Shown here in pieces: positions 8,237 to 16,323 of a stretch of DNA of 64,000 bases. The notes under the pieces are model-generated. The model was given only the letters and a program-made list of their open reading frames with translations, was not told the DNA's origin and searched no databases. Made by a program: the position numbers and the translations under genes. Source of the stretch: CALGDE01 sp964655355 (GTDB lineage Bacteria > Cyanobacteriota > Cyanobacteriia > CACIAM-69d). Where the stretch lies: positions 62,001 to 126,000 of the forward strand of contig CAZZMD010000004.1 of assembly GCA_964655355.1 (NCBI GenBank). Reading direction: 5' to 3'. Positions within the stretch are counted from its first letter, which is position 1; each line of letters opens with the position of its first letter.

Positions 8237-8345
8237 ATTAGCCTGATGCTGTCCTTCGTTCGTTATCGATGCGTTATCAAATCGGCGGTCCGGTCCCTCA
8301 ACTATTTATCTCAATTACCGATTTCCAGTCATTCCTATAGCAACC

Positions 8346-9143
8346 ATGCGAGCATCCACAAAACGACAACCCGCTCCCCTAGCCTCCCGCATTCTGACGG
8401 TGGTGGGCATCATTTTAATCATTTCGTCCCTGCTAGATTTCTTTATCCTAGGGGTACCTTTCAATATCGCCGATCGCCAGTGGCTGCTGCGCTTTATCTC
8501 CGGCTTGGTGGACCGCGGCATTGTACCGCTGGTGGGCATTGGTCTGCTCTTTGGGGGGACCTGGATTTATCAGCGCTCCGGCGCTAGCAAGGGGGCCAAG
8601 GGTAGCCCCATGCTGGATCCTCGCTTTTGGTCTCTGGTACTGTCCCTGGCGTTGGGGGCGCTCTTCCTGTTGCTCACGCCTTTGCACCTGAACGGGGTTC
8701 GTCTGCTGGGGGCAACCGAACGGGAAAATGTGGAAGCCCAGGCGGAGCAAGCCACCCAGCAAGTGCCGGCCCAAATCGGTCAGCTAAAGGAGCGTCTCAC
8801 GGCCCTGGCCGCAAATCCAGATGGGATCCAGCAGGCGATCGATAGCGGTCAGCTGTCCGAAGAGCAGGTGGAACAGCTGGAGCGCTTGAAGGCGAATCCG
8901 GACTCTGTGGATACTCAGGTTCAGGAAATTGAGACCCGGGTGCGCGAGGAAATTGAGACCCGTAAGGAGGAAGCGCTGTCGGCATCTTCGACGCGGCTCC
9001 TCCGATCCATGGTGACGACGGGGGCGAATAGTTTTATCCTCGCCGTGGGTTACCTCACCATTGGCTGGTTTGGTCTGAAGGGGCGCAGCACTGGTACGGG
9101 CGCGAAGGGTGGCGATCGCCGCAAGAAAAAGAAGAAGGCTTAG
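8346..9143 (+). CDS. HpsJ-like membrane protein, copy B
   Basis: A 265-aa paralogue of the preceding gene with the same layout: helices at ~12-35, ~52-74 and ~90-112, a charged Glu/Gln-rich central region (~115-220), a final helix at ~222-243 and a Lys-rich C-terminus (KKKKKA). The signature is G-L-V-D-R-G-I-V-P-L-V-G-I-G. The central region differs most from copy A. It is same-strand, 191 nt downstream, so it may be co-transcribed, although that gap contains two short tandem duplications and could carry its own promoter. A hairpin follows at 9223-9258. Confidence 0.6.
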   Translation: MRASTKRQPAPLASRILTVVGIILIISSLLDFFILGVPFNIADRQWLLRFISGLVDRGIVPLVGIGLLFGGTWIYQRSGASKGAKGSPMLDPRFWSLVLSLALGALFLLLTPLHLNGVRLLGATERENVEAQAEQATQQVPAQIGQLKERLTALAANPDGIQQAIDSGQLSEEQVEQLERLKANPDSVDTQVQEIETRVREEIETRKEEALSASSTRLLRSMVTTGANSFILAVGYLTIGWFGLKGRSTGTGAKGGDRRKKKKKA

Positions 9144-9222
9144 ATAATCCGCGATTTAATCGCGTTTGCCCAACTGAACCGTTAGGGCAGCATTGGATTT
9201 CATACCCTGATAGTTAACATCA

Positions 9223-9258
9223 CCAATCCCCCGGTGGCCGAGCGCCCTGGGGGATTGG
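9223..9258. terminator. Strong hairpin between convergent genes
   Basis: CCAATCCCCC (9223-9232) pairs perfectly with GGGGGATTGG (9249-9258) around a 16-nt GC-rich loop. It lies between the converging HpsJ-like and DUF4127 genes; there is no T-tract. Confidence 0.65.
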
Positions 9259-9288
9259 CGTATGGGGGGGCGTATAGATAGTCTCGTC

Positions 9289-10821
9289 CTAGGGTGAATC
9301 CTCAAGGACGACTTCCAAATCAATTTCAAACATGCGATGCCATGGAAAGGTGAGCGTTTGTAGTTTGAAAGGCGTTGCTTTGAAAGAGTTGTGAAGTCTG
9401 CTGCGCCATTGCTCTAGCAAGGTCTCCGTCACGGTCTGGGCGATCGCCTGATCTTGGCCATTAAAGTCGTAATAGCTGGCATCAATCGTGGGTAAATAGT
9501 CATTGATAATTTGCGATCGCACCATACTTTGATAGAGCCAATCTTCTAGGAGATGATGAATCAAATTGCGCTGTATTTCACGGCCATTCGAAGTGCCTAA
9601 ACTGAGAATTCCGGTAGCGATCGCCGTGCCCAGGGTATTGCAGGCCGTATTCCAGCCGGTATAGGCGATCAGTTGATCCAAACATCCCTGATCATCGAGC
9701 ATTTCAATCAGTTCCGTTTCGCCACCATTGGCAAAAGCAACATCGGCGATCGCCACCGGTTTTCCCTGTTGAATCAGATGGGCGATCGTAGCGGTGAAAT
9801 AGCGTAGATTTCGACCGGTGAAATAGGTGATCGCTTTTGTTTCCTGATCCCAGGCTTCCTGCATCACCTTGCCCGAGGTATTAATCGCCAAGACAAAATC
9901 AGCGGCTTCTAGGTCCGTGGTTAGCAATGCCCCCGCTGCCAAAACATGGGCTTTTAAACTTTCCCCAAAGGCCCGATCTTCATAGAGAGGAATGATCGTC
10001 TCGCCATGGATAGAACTGAATAGGGGATAGATTTTAATGGGAAATTTTCGACGGTAGTAATGGACATAGGCATGGCTGAGGAGGGTACAGCCCACCTCGT
10101 CCGCGCCGGGGTAAACATGGATTTTATGTTGCAGTCGTTTTTGGGCGATCGCCCCATAAATTTTCCGCTGATCAATGGCGGTAAATCCATATTCCGCACT
10201 GTCATCCTGGGGAATACTTAGAAAGTCAATGACGCCCCCCTGCACAAGGTCAATCACCGCTTGATTCAGGGTGCCATTCGTAATCCGTCGCAGGCGATAG
10301 TCCGACAAATCATCCGACGGGATACGCTCATTTAGAATCTCTAACTCTAGGGTTTCTTCGACCGTCAATTCCTCGCGATCGCCCTTATCGGTCAACCATC
10401 CCCATCGAAAGATTGACTCACCAAATTCCTCATAATAATCTGGCTCCTCTTCGCTGCTGTTGTAGGTGGGCGATCGCATCACCAAGTTGCTAGCCAAAAT
10501 AAATAAATTCGGTTTTTCAGTTTTTAATTGACGCAGCAAATTGAGTCGATCCAACAGCTCATCAATCGGTTCATCGTGGAGTCGAGAGGGCAAAAGCCCG
10601 CCATAAACCATCATCTCAATGGAAATAATGAGTCCATCACAACCGGCTGCGCTTGATGATAACCACTGCCACAATTGATCTAATTTTGCCGGCTGTTTCT
10701 TTTGTCCCAATAAAGACTGGGGCGGCGTAATTAATTCCAGATCGGGCTGTAGGGCGGCGATCGCCTGGGGATATTGCCAATTACAGGGTCGTTCATCTAA
10801 CGGTAAGTAAAGGATTTTCAT
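9289..10821 (-). CDS. DUF4127 family protein
   Basis: A 510-aa soluble protein with no signal peptide. It starts KILYLPLDERPCNWQYP, the conserved opening of DUF4127, and includes ISIEMMVYGGLLPSR and YPGADEVG, which also look family-conserved. No enzymatic activity is assigned that I know of. Scattered Asp, Glu and His residues in conserved-looking blocks (LDERP, DDSAEYG, GADEVG, DVAFANGGE) suggest a metal-dependent enzyme, but that is a guess. It has its own divergent promoter region shared with the band-7 gene and converges on the HpsJ-like pair. Confidence 0.75.
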   Translation of the reverse strand: MKILYLPLDERPCNWQYPQAIAALQPDLELITPPQSLLGQKKQPAKLDQLWQWLSSSAAGCDGLIISIEMMVYGGLLPSRLHDEPIDELLDRLNLLRQLKTEKPNLFILASNLVMRSPTYNSSEEEPDYYEEFGESIFRWGWLTDKGDREELTVEETLELEILNERIPSDDLSDYRLRRITNGTLNQAVIDLVQGGVIDFLSIPQDDSAEYGFTAIDQRKIYGAIAQKRLQHKIHVYPGADEVGCTLLSHAYVHYYRRKFPIKIYPLFSSIHGETIIPLYEDRAFGESLKAHVLAAGALLTTDLEAADFVLAINTSGKVMQEAWDQETKAITYFTGRNLRYFTATIAHLIQQGKPVAIADVAFANGGETELIEMLDDQGCLDQLIAYTGWNTACNTLGTAIATGILSLGTSNGREIQRNLIHHLLEDWLYQSMVRSQIINDYLPTIDASYYDFNGQDQAIAQTVTETLLEQWRSRLHNSFKATPFKLQTLTFPWHRMFEIDLEVVLEDSP

Positions 10822-11039
10822 GAACTTTTACTGGCAAATGAAACGGATCATAAACTGTATCAAAACGTCAGCGAATCCACCTATCTTAAGGAGCGATCAG
10901 CCATAATCGAAACCTAACCCTAGGCCCCAATTGGGACAGGTCCGAGCGCCCTTGGGGGAGTCTTAGGCTATTGACTGGAACCACTGACTGAGACCGTTAA
11001 CCTCATCATTCATAATTCGGAAATTCGGATTTTAATACC

Positions 11040-12008
11040 ATGAACGAATTAATTGTGGCGATCGCCTTTGCCTTTGGAGCCACCGCCCTCTCTGGCATTC
11101 GCATTGTGAATCAGGGGAACGAAGCGCTGGTGGAAAACCTGGGTAAGTATCAGGGGAAAAAGTTGGAGCCGGGGCTTAATTATTTGATTCCGGTGTTGGA
11201 GCGGGTGGTGTGTCAGCAAACGGTGCGGGAGCGGGTGATTGATGTGCCGCCCCAGCAATGTGTGACCCGCGATAACGTGATGATTACGGCGGATGCGGTG
11301 GTGTATTGGCGCATTGTGGACCTGGAAAAGTCCTATTACAAGGTGGAAAATCTCCAGTCGGCGATGACCAATTTGGTGCTAACTCAAATCCGGTCGGAGA
11401 TGGGTAAGTTGGAGCTGGATGAGACCTTTACGGCGCGGGAACGGGTTAATGAGGTGTTGCTGCGGGATTTGGATGTGGCGACGGATCCCTGGGGCGTAAA
11501 AGTCACCCGGGTGGAGCTACGAGATATTATCCCGTCGAAGGCGGTGCAGGAGTCCATGGAGCTGCAAATGTCGGCGGAACGGCGAAAACGGGCAGCGATT
11601 CTGACCTCGGAAGGCGATCGCGAGTCATCGGTGAATGAGGCTCAGGGTAAGGCGGAAGCCCAGGTGTTAGCCGCAGAGGCAGAGAAGAAGTCCGCCATTT
11701 TGGATGCGGAGGCTCACCAGCAGGCGATCATCCTAGAGGCTCAGGCAACTCAGAAGCAGCAGGTCCTCCAGGCCCAGGCGATCGCCCAAGCGGTCAAGAT
11801 TGTGGGTCAGTCCTTGGAGTCGGATCCCCAGGCTGCCGCAGCCTTGCAATTCCTGATGGCGCAACAATATCTCACCACCAGCGCCACCATCGGCACCAGC
11901 GACAGCAGCAAAGTCATGTTTATGGATCCACAAAGTATTCTGGCAACCCTGGAAAGTGCAAAAGCCCTGGCGGGAGACACCCAAGCAACCATGCCGACGC
12001 GGGGCTAA
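11040..12008 (+). CDS. SPFH/band-7 stomatin-like protein (paraslipin type)
   Basis: A 322-aa membrane-associated scaffold protein. A short hydrophobic N-terminus (2-20) is followed by the band-7 domain (~20-180), with VNQGNEALVENLGKY, PGLNYLIP, RERVIDVPPQ and the paraslipin-type LDETFTARERVN. A coiled coil rich in Ala, Glu and Gln follows (~180-255). It resembles the slipin-2 protein Slr1128 of Synechocystis. Such proteins oligomerise at the membrane and often sit next to an NfeD protease gene; none is present here. It ends at a hairpin shared with the converging radical SAM gene. Confidence 0.85.
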   Translation: MNELIVAIAFAFGATALSGIRIVNQGNEALVENLGKYQGKKLEPGLNYLIPVLERVVCQQTVRERVIDVPPQQCVTRDNVMITADAVVYWRIVDLEKSYYKVENLQSAMTNLVLTQIRSEMGKLELDETFTARERVNEVLLRDLDVATDPWGVKVTRVELRDIIPSKAVQESMELQMSAERRKRAAILTSEGDRESSVNEAQGKAEAQVLAAEAEKKSAILDAEAHQQAIILEAQATQKQQVLQAQAIAQAVKIVGQSLESDPQAAAALQFLMAQQYLTTSATIGTSDSSKVMFMDPQSILATLESAKALAGDTQATMPTRG

Positions 12009-12032
12009 GACCGGTAGCCTTTGCTGGCATCC

Positions 12033-12059
12033 TAGGGGGGCGCGAGTAATGCCTCCCTA
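12033..12059. terminator. Hairpin between convergent band-7 and radical SAM genes
   Basis: TAGGGGGGC (12033-12041) pairs with GCCTCCCTA (12051-12059): nine pairs including one G-U in RNA, with a 9-nt loop. Confidence 0.55.
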
Positions 12060-12066
12060 TGGGGGG

Positions 12067-13686
12067 CTAGACCTTGGTGAGAGTGCGCGAATTGGTGGTG
12101 TTTTTACTGCGGGCGGGCAAGGGGGCCGATAGGGCTTCCTCCAGGGGAGCTTTGCCTAGGCGTTGCTCCAGAATGGCCATCACCTGACGCCCAAAATCTT
12201 TGGGGTCATTGCGCCAAGCTTCGAGGCAGACCTCGCCAAAGAAGGATCCCAACGGCTCCGGATTCCACAGCAGCTTACGAGAATTCCACGGCATCATGCT
12301 CATGGGGTCATAGCCGGGCTTCAGGATGTTGTTGTCAAAGGCGTAGCTTTCCAGGTGGGTATGGGGCTGGAGGCCGATAAAGAAGATGGCGGGCTCCACC
12401 TTGTCCACGCCGAACACTTCCTCTAGGGCACGGTGATAGGCGATCGTCTGGCGAATGGTCTCAAAGGTTTCGTCAATGACATTAAACGAATAATTCACCG
12501 ACACGATGTCGTTATAGCCCGCCGCCTTCAGGTCTTTGCAATTTTGCAAGACGGTGGTCAGGTTATAGCCCATGCGCATCTTCCGCACCAGCAACTGGGA
12601 TCCACTGGTAATCCCAATCTCGAAATAATTCATCCCAGTTTTGACCATCAGGTCACATAGCTCCGGGTCCACATTGTCGGCGCGAATATAGGCAGCCCAA
12701 TGGATATCATCCATCCCCGCCGCCAGGATCTCCCGCAGCAACACCTTGGCATCCTCAATAAATTTGCGGGCGGGGATAAATTGGGCGTCCGTAAACCAGA
12801 AATTGCGCACCCCCCGGTCATAGAGCTGGCGGATCTCCTTCACCACTTCCTCAGAAGGATTAATCCGAACCTTCTTCCCTTCAATCACCGTGTAGATGCA
12901 GTAGCAGCAGTTGTGGGGACAGCCGCGCTTGGTTTGGACACCGATATAAAAATCCCTGTCGACGAAGTAGTAGTCGAAGTCAGGCCAGATGGTCTCGATG
13001 TAGTCGTAATCGCAGGCGGTTTTCTCGACGGGGGCCGGCGCTTCATGGATCAGGCGATCGCGCGGTGTTTCTTCCCCGGCGATATAGCAACGCTCTGCAT
13101 CCAGGGATCCCCCTCGCAAAAGCTGCGCCAGTAAGGTTTCCCCCTCGCCCACAGACACAATCGTGCCCTTCGGGAGCGATCGCCCGAGTTGCTCATAAAA
13201 CACACTCACAGCCCCGCCGCCCACGACCGCCCTAGCATCAGGACGATATCGACGGGCTCGCTTTAACCCTCGCTTAATCAAGCCCTCATTGCGCCATAAC
13301 TCCGTGTAGTAAGCGCTGGTGACCCGTAATCCCCCCAAAGCACCGCGGGCCTTAATCAGCGGGTTTTTCGCGTAATAAAACTCAAAGGCATGCTGGAGAG
13401 GATTACCACCCCGTCCCCCCACCGGCGCATAGATTTGAATATCCCGCCAGGAAAACACCAATAAATCCGGCTGGAACCCATCAATTTCCCGATCCAACGC
13501 CGCTTTAAAATCCAGCGGGGGCACCGTCCCAAGGTCAAAAATCCGCTGCTCTACCGCCGGAAACTGCTTGTGGACAAAATCCGCAAGGTAGACCGCACCA
13601 ATGGGAAAAATCGGATTGCACGGCAGGCGCACGTAGAGAACGCGCTGATGGGGCAGGGCAGATACGGCGGTGGTGGGGTAGGTCAC
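12067..13686 (-). CDS. B12-binding-domain radical SAM protein
   Basis: A 539-aa [4Fe-4S] radical S-adenosylmethionine enzyme. An N-terminal cobalamin-binding-like region (~15-210) contains VVGGGAVSVFYEQL and VGEGE. The radical SAM core follows, with C256-x3-C260-x2-C263 (CPHNCCYC) binding the cluster. Start is GTG at 13686, with GAGGAG ~7-12 nt upstream. It resembles the cyanobacterial group annotated as 'photosystem II high light acclimation radical SAM protein', but that label is recalled and the substrate is unknown. A 12-bp direct repeat (GTCAGCAGTCCC at 13723 and 13843) lies in its upstream region. Confidence 0.85.
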   Translation of the reverse strand: MTYPTTAVSALPHQRVLYVRLPCNPIFPIGAVYLADFVHKQFPAVEQRIFDLGTVPPLDFKAALDREIDGFQPDLLVFSWRDIQIYAPVGGRGGNPLQHAFEFYYAKNPLIKARGALGGLRVTSAYYTELWRNEGLIKRGLKRARRYRPDARAVVGGGAVSVFYEQLGRSLPKGTIVSVGEGETLLAQLLRGGSLDAERCYIAGEETPRDRLIHEAPAPVEKTACDYDYIETIWPDFDYYFVDRDFYIGVQTKRGCPHNCCYCIYTVIEGKKVRINPSEEVVKEIRQLYDRGVRNFWFTDAQFIPARKFIEDAKVLLREILAAGMDDIHWAAYIRADNVDPELCDLMVKTGMNYFEIGITSGSQLLVRKMRMGYNLTTVLQNCKDLKAAGYNDIVSVNYSFNVIDETFETIRQTIAYHRALEEVFGVDKVEPAIFFIGLQPHTHLESYAFDNNILKPGYDPMSMMPWNSRKLLWNPEPLGSFFGEVCLEAWRNDPKDFGRQVMAILEQRLGKAPLEEALSAPLPARSKNTTNSRTLTKV

Positions 13687-14585
13687 AGGGGGCTCCTCAA
13701 CAAACGCGAACAGAAGAGCTGAGTCAGCAGTCCCTCGGCGGGTCTACGACAGAGCCCAAATCCCTAGGGGAAAGATCCAGAATTTTATATATCTTAACGG
13801 TTTGTCCCACGATTTGCTGGGGTAGCCCGATGAGGAACCAGGGTCAGCAGTCCCGTCAGTCTCTTCCTCGCCGCCCCCTTTTCGACCAATCCCTTTGACG
13901 ATCCACTCTCCTCAGCAGCGTCTAACCTGCGTAAAGCATTTGCGTCAGAAACGATTACTTAAGTCAATAACCACGGAAGCGATCGCCTCAGTACAACACA
14001 GGCCTCTATCCTTTCCCTTAATAGCTCCAGTAATAGCTCCAGGTACAAGGGAAACAGTTTTCACCGCCAATTTCTTGTCCCAAATTGCCCCTTAGTTTAA
14101 GCTCTGGTTAAATTTAAGTGATCTCCATAACAATATTCTGATAACAGCGTTGTAGTCCCCGTAATTGGATCTTAGAATCGAATTGTTTACGGTTTACGCC
14201 CTACTTGGAAAGTATTAATTTACTGTTCCACCAGCGTTCATCTACCCATGTGCGCGTACAGCATTTTACTGGGGTATGTTCATCCCAAGTCCTCACGGGT
14301 GTCCAGTTAAACCAGCCCATTGCAGATTCGACTGACTCCTCTAACAATCCCAGCTGAATGGGCGGGATGTGGGGCTTATTAAGCGGGATAACATTGCTCC
14401 CCTCTTGTGTGGGATACAGTTTTCCATTGCATTCGTTGCCCTAAGCCTGGGTGGGGGCTCACCGTCAAAAGGCTGTACCGAAGTCTTAATCCTTGAACGT
14501 CATCGGAGCTTGCGCTTTGATTCCTGTCAATCGCCCCGCCATCACTCCCATACGACCACTCGCCCACGCTCCCGGCGAAGAGAAG
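13687..14585. other. 899-bp divergent intergenic region
   Basis: This lies between the divergent radical SAM and kinase genes and is AT-richer than its surroundings. It holds the direct repeat GTCAGCAGTCCC (13723-13734, 13843-13854), a 12-bp exact tandem duplication TAATAGCTCCAG (14019-14042) and a doubled GTTTACG near 14190. The open frames at 13895 and 14369 have no family signature or ribosome site and are not called. No RNA gene was recognised; an uncharacterised small RNA cannot be excluded. Confidence 0.5.
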
Positions 14586-16172
14586 ATGTCTGCTTTAGAA
14601 TTGCCGACGGAATTGCCGGACTTAGACCTTAATTCATCCCTAAAAGAGTTACCGATTCATCGCAAGTCTTTAGGTTTAGATTGCCCAGGGCAGGTATTTT
14701 TTGATGCCCTTGAGGCGGATCCTCTATTGCCTGGGACCCTGCTGACCGATAACGGGCATTTTGTTGGATTCCTCTCCCGGCGTCGGTTCCTGAAGCATTT
14801 GAGTAAGCTTTACGGTCAGGAGTTATTTCTGCGGCGGCCCCTGGAGGTGCTGTTTCAGTATGCCCAAACCAATCCTCTGGAACTGAAGGCATCCATGCGG
14901 ATCGATAAGGCGGCCCGCAAGGCGTTGAAGCGACCATCGGACATGTTATACGAGCCGATTGTGGTGCGTTTTGGGGAGGATGATTATGGGCTGTTGGAAA
15001 TGCATCAGTTGCTGATTGCCCAGTCCAAGATGCATAAGATGGCGGTGAAGCGGGTGCGGGCCCAGGCACGGGAGCAAATTATTCAAACGGAGAAGATGGC
15101 CAGCTTGGGAACGATGATGGCTGGTATTTCCCATGAGATTAAGAATCCGACGAATTTTATTGCCGGTAATACGACCTATTTAAAGCAATATATTCAGGAT
15201 CTGTTCGTCTTGGTGGATGCCTATAAGCAGGAGGTGTCTGAGCGATCGCCGGCTTTGCACCAGTTGGAAGAGGACATTGACTTAGAGTTTCTGCGGACGG
15301 ATTTGTCCAAATTGGTGGACAGTATGCGGGTGGGGGCGGACAAGCTCAAGGAAATTGTGGCGGGTTTGCAATATGTTTCCTACACCGGCAGTCGACAACA
15401 CAAATTATCGGATTTGGCCGGGTGTTTAGACAGCACCTTGATTGTGTTGAATAATCGCCTGAAAGAGGGGATTACGGTGGTTAGAAATTATGGGAAATTA
15501 CCGCTAGTTCCCTGTAATCCTGGGCAGTTGAGCCAGGTGTTTTTGAATTTGATCGGGAATTCAATTGATGCCCTGATTGAAGAGCGCGATCGCAGCCGAA
15601 ATGCCCAGCTTCAGGAACTATCCCCTGGGGATAAGCTCTCCCTGGAGAAAAAATCACGGATTTTATCGGGGGAGGAGAGTGGATGGCAACCGACGGTGGA
15701 AATCACCACGTCCCTGCGGCGGGGGGAGGATATTTCCCTGCAAGGCTCCCGGGTGGCGGGGGAAGAACGGGACGATGAGCAGGGGGCGGGGCCAGAGGAC
15801 GGCCTGTTGAATGGCTTGCTAAAAGGGTGGTGGGTCTCAGTGGTGATTGCGGACAATGGCCCGGGGATCCCCACCAATATTCAGGATCGGATTTTCGATA
15901 CGTTTTTCACGACGAAGGCGATCGGCAAGGGGACTGGGTTGGGGCTCGCCATCAGCCACGACATTATTGCCAAGGGACACCAGGGGTATTTGCGGCTGGA
16001 ATCGCCGAGGGTAGCGCCGAAGAGGATAGCCTCAGAGAGGGCAGTGGAAGAAAAGCCCGTGGGCGATGATCCCCAGACGGGAAGCCTCCCTGGCACATTG
16101 TTCGAGATTTTGCTGCCGTTGGACGAGGACGAGGACGAGATGGGCGAGATGATGGACAGCGAGAACGGGTGA
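14586..16172 (+). CDS. Orphan sensor histidine kinase (soluble)
   Basis: A 528-aa cytoplasmic kinase without membrane helices. Start 14586 follows a GAAGAG-type site; the frame opens earlier without coding character. An N-terminal input domain (~35-110, with LTDNGHFVGFLSRRRFL, CBS-like) is followed by a linker helix and the H box MAGISHEIKNP with phosphoacceptor H183. The catalytic domain has an N box (LIGNSIDAL, ~320), G1 (IADNGPGIP, ~421), F box (DTFFTTKAIG) and G2 (GKGTGLGLAISH). The ~100 residues between N and G1 boxes are far more than usual and are Arg/Glu/Gly-rich. There is no response regulator nearby. It lies 151 nt upstream of the first CHAT gene on the same strand, so co-transcription is possible. 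Confidence 0.88.
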   Translation: MSALELPTELPDLDLNSSLKELPIHRKSLGLDCPGQVFFDALEADPLLPGTLLTDNGHFVGFLSRRRFLKHLSKLYGQELFLRRPLEVLFQYAQTNPLELKASMRIDKAARKALKRPSDMLYEPIVVRFGEDDYGLLEMHQLLIAQSKMHKMAVKRVRAQAREQIIQTEKMASLGTMMAGISHEIKNPTNFIAGNTTYLKQYIQDLFVLVDAYKQEVSERSPALHQLEEDIDLEFLRTDLSKLVDSMRVGADKLKEIVAGLQYVSYTGSRQHKLSDLAGCLDSTLIVLNNRLKEGITVVRNYGKLPLVPCNPGQLSQVFLNLIGNSIDALIEERDRSRNAQLQELSPGDKLSLEKKSRILSGEESGWQPTVEITTSLRRGEDISLQGSRVAGEERDDEQGAGPEDGLLNGLLKGWWVSVVIADNGPGIPTNIQDRIFDTFFTTKAIGKGTGLGLAISHDIIAKGHQGYLRLESPRVAPKRIASERAVEEKPVGDDPQTGSLPGTLFEILLPLDEDEDEMGEMMDSENG

Positions 16173-16323
16173 TTGCCCGGGGCAAAGGGGTAGATCCCCC
16201 CATAGCTACTGCGCCTGCCCTCACTGGCCTAAGTGAAAGATGTCTCAGTGTTTTCCCTTAGAATCAAAGGGTATTAGGATTAAATGCCTGACTGAACTTG
16301 ATTGCACAGGGTCAGGTTAGAGG

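Noticed and set aside
13895..14095. 66-codon open frame in the intergenic region
   Set aside because: No ribosome site, no recognisable motif, and it spans a 12-bp tandem duplication.
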